A program made the position numbers and the translations under genes. This document shows, in pieces, positions 6,418-7,345 of a stretch of 7,345 nucleotides of DNA. Position 1 is the first letter of the stretch; the number at the start of each line of letters is the position of its first letter. The DNA is from Phycisphaerae bacterium (GTDB lineage: Bacteria > Planctomycetota > Phycisphaerae > UBA1845): the NCBI GenBank assembly GCA_029260155.1, contig JAJDDU010000360.1, positions 1 to 7,345 on the forward strand, in the 5' to 3' direction. The notes beneath the pieces are model-generated. The model saw only the letters and a list, made by a program, of their open reading frames with translations. It ran no database searches and had not been told where the DNA came from.

Positions 6418-7164
6418 CTAGCCCTGTGGCTCGGAGACTACGACTTCCACCACAGGCGGGTGCTGGTCGGCGCACGGAGCGAAGAGCGGCTCGATGTCCT
6501 TCCACCACTGCTTGGCCAGAGCGAAAGACGCGAGCCCGGCAAACGTGTCCAGGATCACTACCGCGTTGACGTTGGCATCCTTGCCGCACATGCTGCGAAC
6601 GCGTTGGGCGAACGCTTTGTTAACCACACGAACCTCGTCGTACGTTTGCATGAGCCGATCGAGTGCCCAGTCCGTGGTACGGCCCTGACGCTCGCGAATG
6701 CACTGGGACAGAAGGTAGGTCGCGATCGCTCGAAGCGTGGTCTCCTTTCCGTTTGAGAACGGAAGATGGGTGTAGACCATCGGCCTGAGTCTATCGAGGA
6801 TCGGACAGCCGCTCGTGGCCATGATCAAGCCCACCAGCGAACTGAGCCCCACTTGGAGTGAACATCGCTTCTGGAAATCGCGAGCCTCGGTACAGACTGT
6901 TACATCCACCTCATCCGACGACGCGCAGTCGCGAAACGTCTCGATTACGGGGACCAGGTTCCTCGCGACGGGACATTGCGGCGTGTCCAGGACGTCAAGC
7001 GGGCAGTTGGGGCATTGCTGGAAACCCAGGCTCGTCCACGGCGGCGACGCAGCTTCGACGTCGGCGATAAGCTGGTGGGAAGGAAGCCCGAGGACGACAG
7101 AGAAGTTCCTTGTGACTCCCTCAGGAAGGAGAAACCGATACGTTATCACCTTCGTGTGGGTCAT
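6418..7164 (-). CDS. Uncharacterised cysteine-motif protein, DUF6901-like
   Basis: A protein of 248 residues with no known function. From memory it resembles the family catalogued as DUF6901; I cannot run a search. Visible features are a YRFLLPEG beta-type N-terminus, a cysteine cluster CPNCPLD then CPVA (C51, C54, C64) that could bind metal, a GLSSLVGLIMATSGCP segment (106-121) with C120, and PMVYTHLPFSNGKETTLRA (128-146) leading into a helical C-terminal half. No signal peptide is evident; the 106-121 stretch is hydrophobic but short for a membrane span. I chose the ATG at 7164; a TTG at 7176 is also open. AGAGGGGG lies 12 nt before the ATG and directly abuts the TTG, so the start is not fully settled. 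The gene converges on queG across 54 bp that show no clear terminator. Upstream, only 43 bp separate it from an IS630-type element, so its native promoter is probably lost or displaced. Confidence 0.82.
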   Translation of the reverse strand: MTHTKVITYRFLLPEGVTRNFSVVLGLPSHQLIADVEAASPPWTSLGFQQCPNCPLDVLDTPQCPVARNLVPVIETFRDCASSDEVDVTVCTEARDFQKRCSLQVGLSSLVGLIMATSGCPILDRLRPMVYTHLPFSNGKETTLRAIATYLLSQCIRERQGRTTDWALDRLMQTYDEVRVVNKAFAQRVRSMCGKDANVNAVVILDTFAGLASFALAKQWWKDIEPLFAPCADQHPPVVEVVVSEPQG

Positions 7165-7207
7165 GTGTTTCGCCAACCCCCTCTGGTAGGTCGCGGACAG
7201 GACACGC

Positions 7208-7345
7208 TAGTGTAGTGTTTCATGTTGATGGCATTTTATCCAAGACGGCTCGTGCGCGGCGGACTTTTTCGAGGATCGTTTCAGCTTTGGCGGTCCATTT
7301 GAACGTCTTCCGATGTAGGTTGTGATCGTCGATGAACGATCGGAT
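7208..7345 (-). mobile_element. IS630-family insertion sequence, right end, cut by the window edge
   Basis: The element's transposase C-terminus (7345-7220) is followed after 10 bp by a CTAG (7207-7210). IS630-family elements are known to insert at TA, often within CTAG, and duplicate the TA. The terminal sequence inward of the TA reads GTGTAGTGTTTCATG on the plus strand. Only one end is in the window, so the inverted repeat cannot be confirmed. Confidence 0.75.
7220..7345 (-). CDS. IS630-family transposase, C-terminal 41 residues (partial)
   Basis: DDE transposase of the IS630/Tc1-mariner superfamily, which cuts and pastes DNA at TA sites. The frame is open from the window edge to a TGA at 7222-7220. 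It encodes the characteristic C-terminus of these enzymes: FIDDHN, then FKWTAKAETILEKVRRAR, the last part of the catalytic domain found in many IS630 transposases. The DDE residues lie outside the window, so intactness cannot be judged. It is transcribed towards the DUF6901-like gene, whose ATG is 55 nt beyond the transposase stop. Confidence 0.88.
   Translation of the reverse strand: MRSFIDDHNLHRKTFKWTAKAETILEKVRRARAVLDKMPST

Noticed and set aside
1..7345. CRISPR array, tRNA, rRNA or defence island
   Set aside because: No regularly spaced repeats, no cloverleaf-like sequence and no defence-associated protein motifs were seen.

Overview
The window comes from a GC-rich bacterium. It carries a system II (Ccs) cytochrome c maturation pair, ResB and CcsA, encoded as two separate and unusually large proteins. 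CcsA has an extracytoplasmic domain inserted between its N-terminal membrane segments and its core. This architecture, with no ribosomal or other marker gene present, makes a planctomycete-type lineage (Planctomycetota/PVC) my best guess, at low to moderate confidence. The sequence does not prove taxonomy.

Layout. Positions 45-4759 (minus strand) hold a probable operon read from right to left: a PtsN-like PTS EIIA protein (4759-4304), ResB (4237-1862) and CcsA (1847-45). The resB-ccsA junction is 14 bp and the CcsA ribosome binding site abuts the resB stop, so those two are probably translationally coupled. Upstream on the same strand is a small unrecognised gene (5284-4874). Its promoter region is shared divergently with queG (5422-6363, plus strand), the epoxyqueuosine reductase that completes queuosine synthesis in tRNA. 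queG converges on an uncharacterised cysteine-rich protein of DUF6901 type (7164-6418, minus strand). At the right edge is the 3' end of an IS630-family insertion sequence: the last 41 codons of its transposase (7345-7220) and its terminus at a CTAG site near 7207-7210.

How the genes work together. ResB and CcsA together form the membrane haem exporter and cytochrome c synthetase. All the expected haem-handling residues are visible: a transmembrane His in ResB TM3, and in CcsA the tryptophan-rich WWD loop, the two flanking external His and a transmembrane His. The PtsN-like protein at the head of the cluster is a phosphoryl-accepting regulator whose link to cytochrome biogenesis is unknown. 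QueG and the DUF6901 protein look functionally independent.

I found no tRNA, rRNA, CRISPR array or defence system, and nothing that is clearly a new biological system. The most useful leads are the enlarged ResB/CcsA domains, a perfect palindrome over a sigma70-like promoter upstream of the small unknown gene, a possible near-leaderless promoter for ptsN, and an IS630 copy inserted immediately upstream of the DUF6901 gene.
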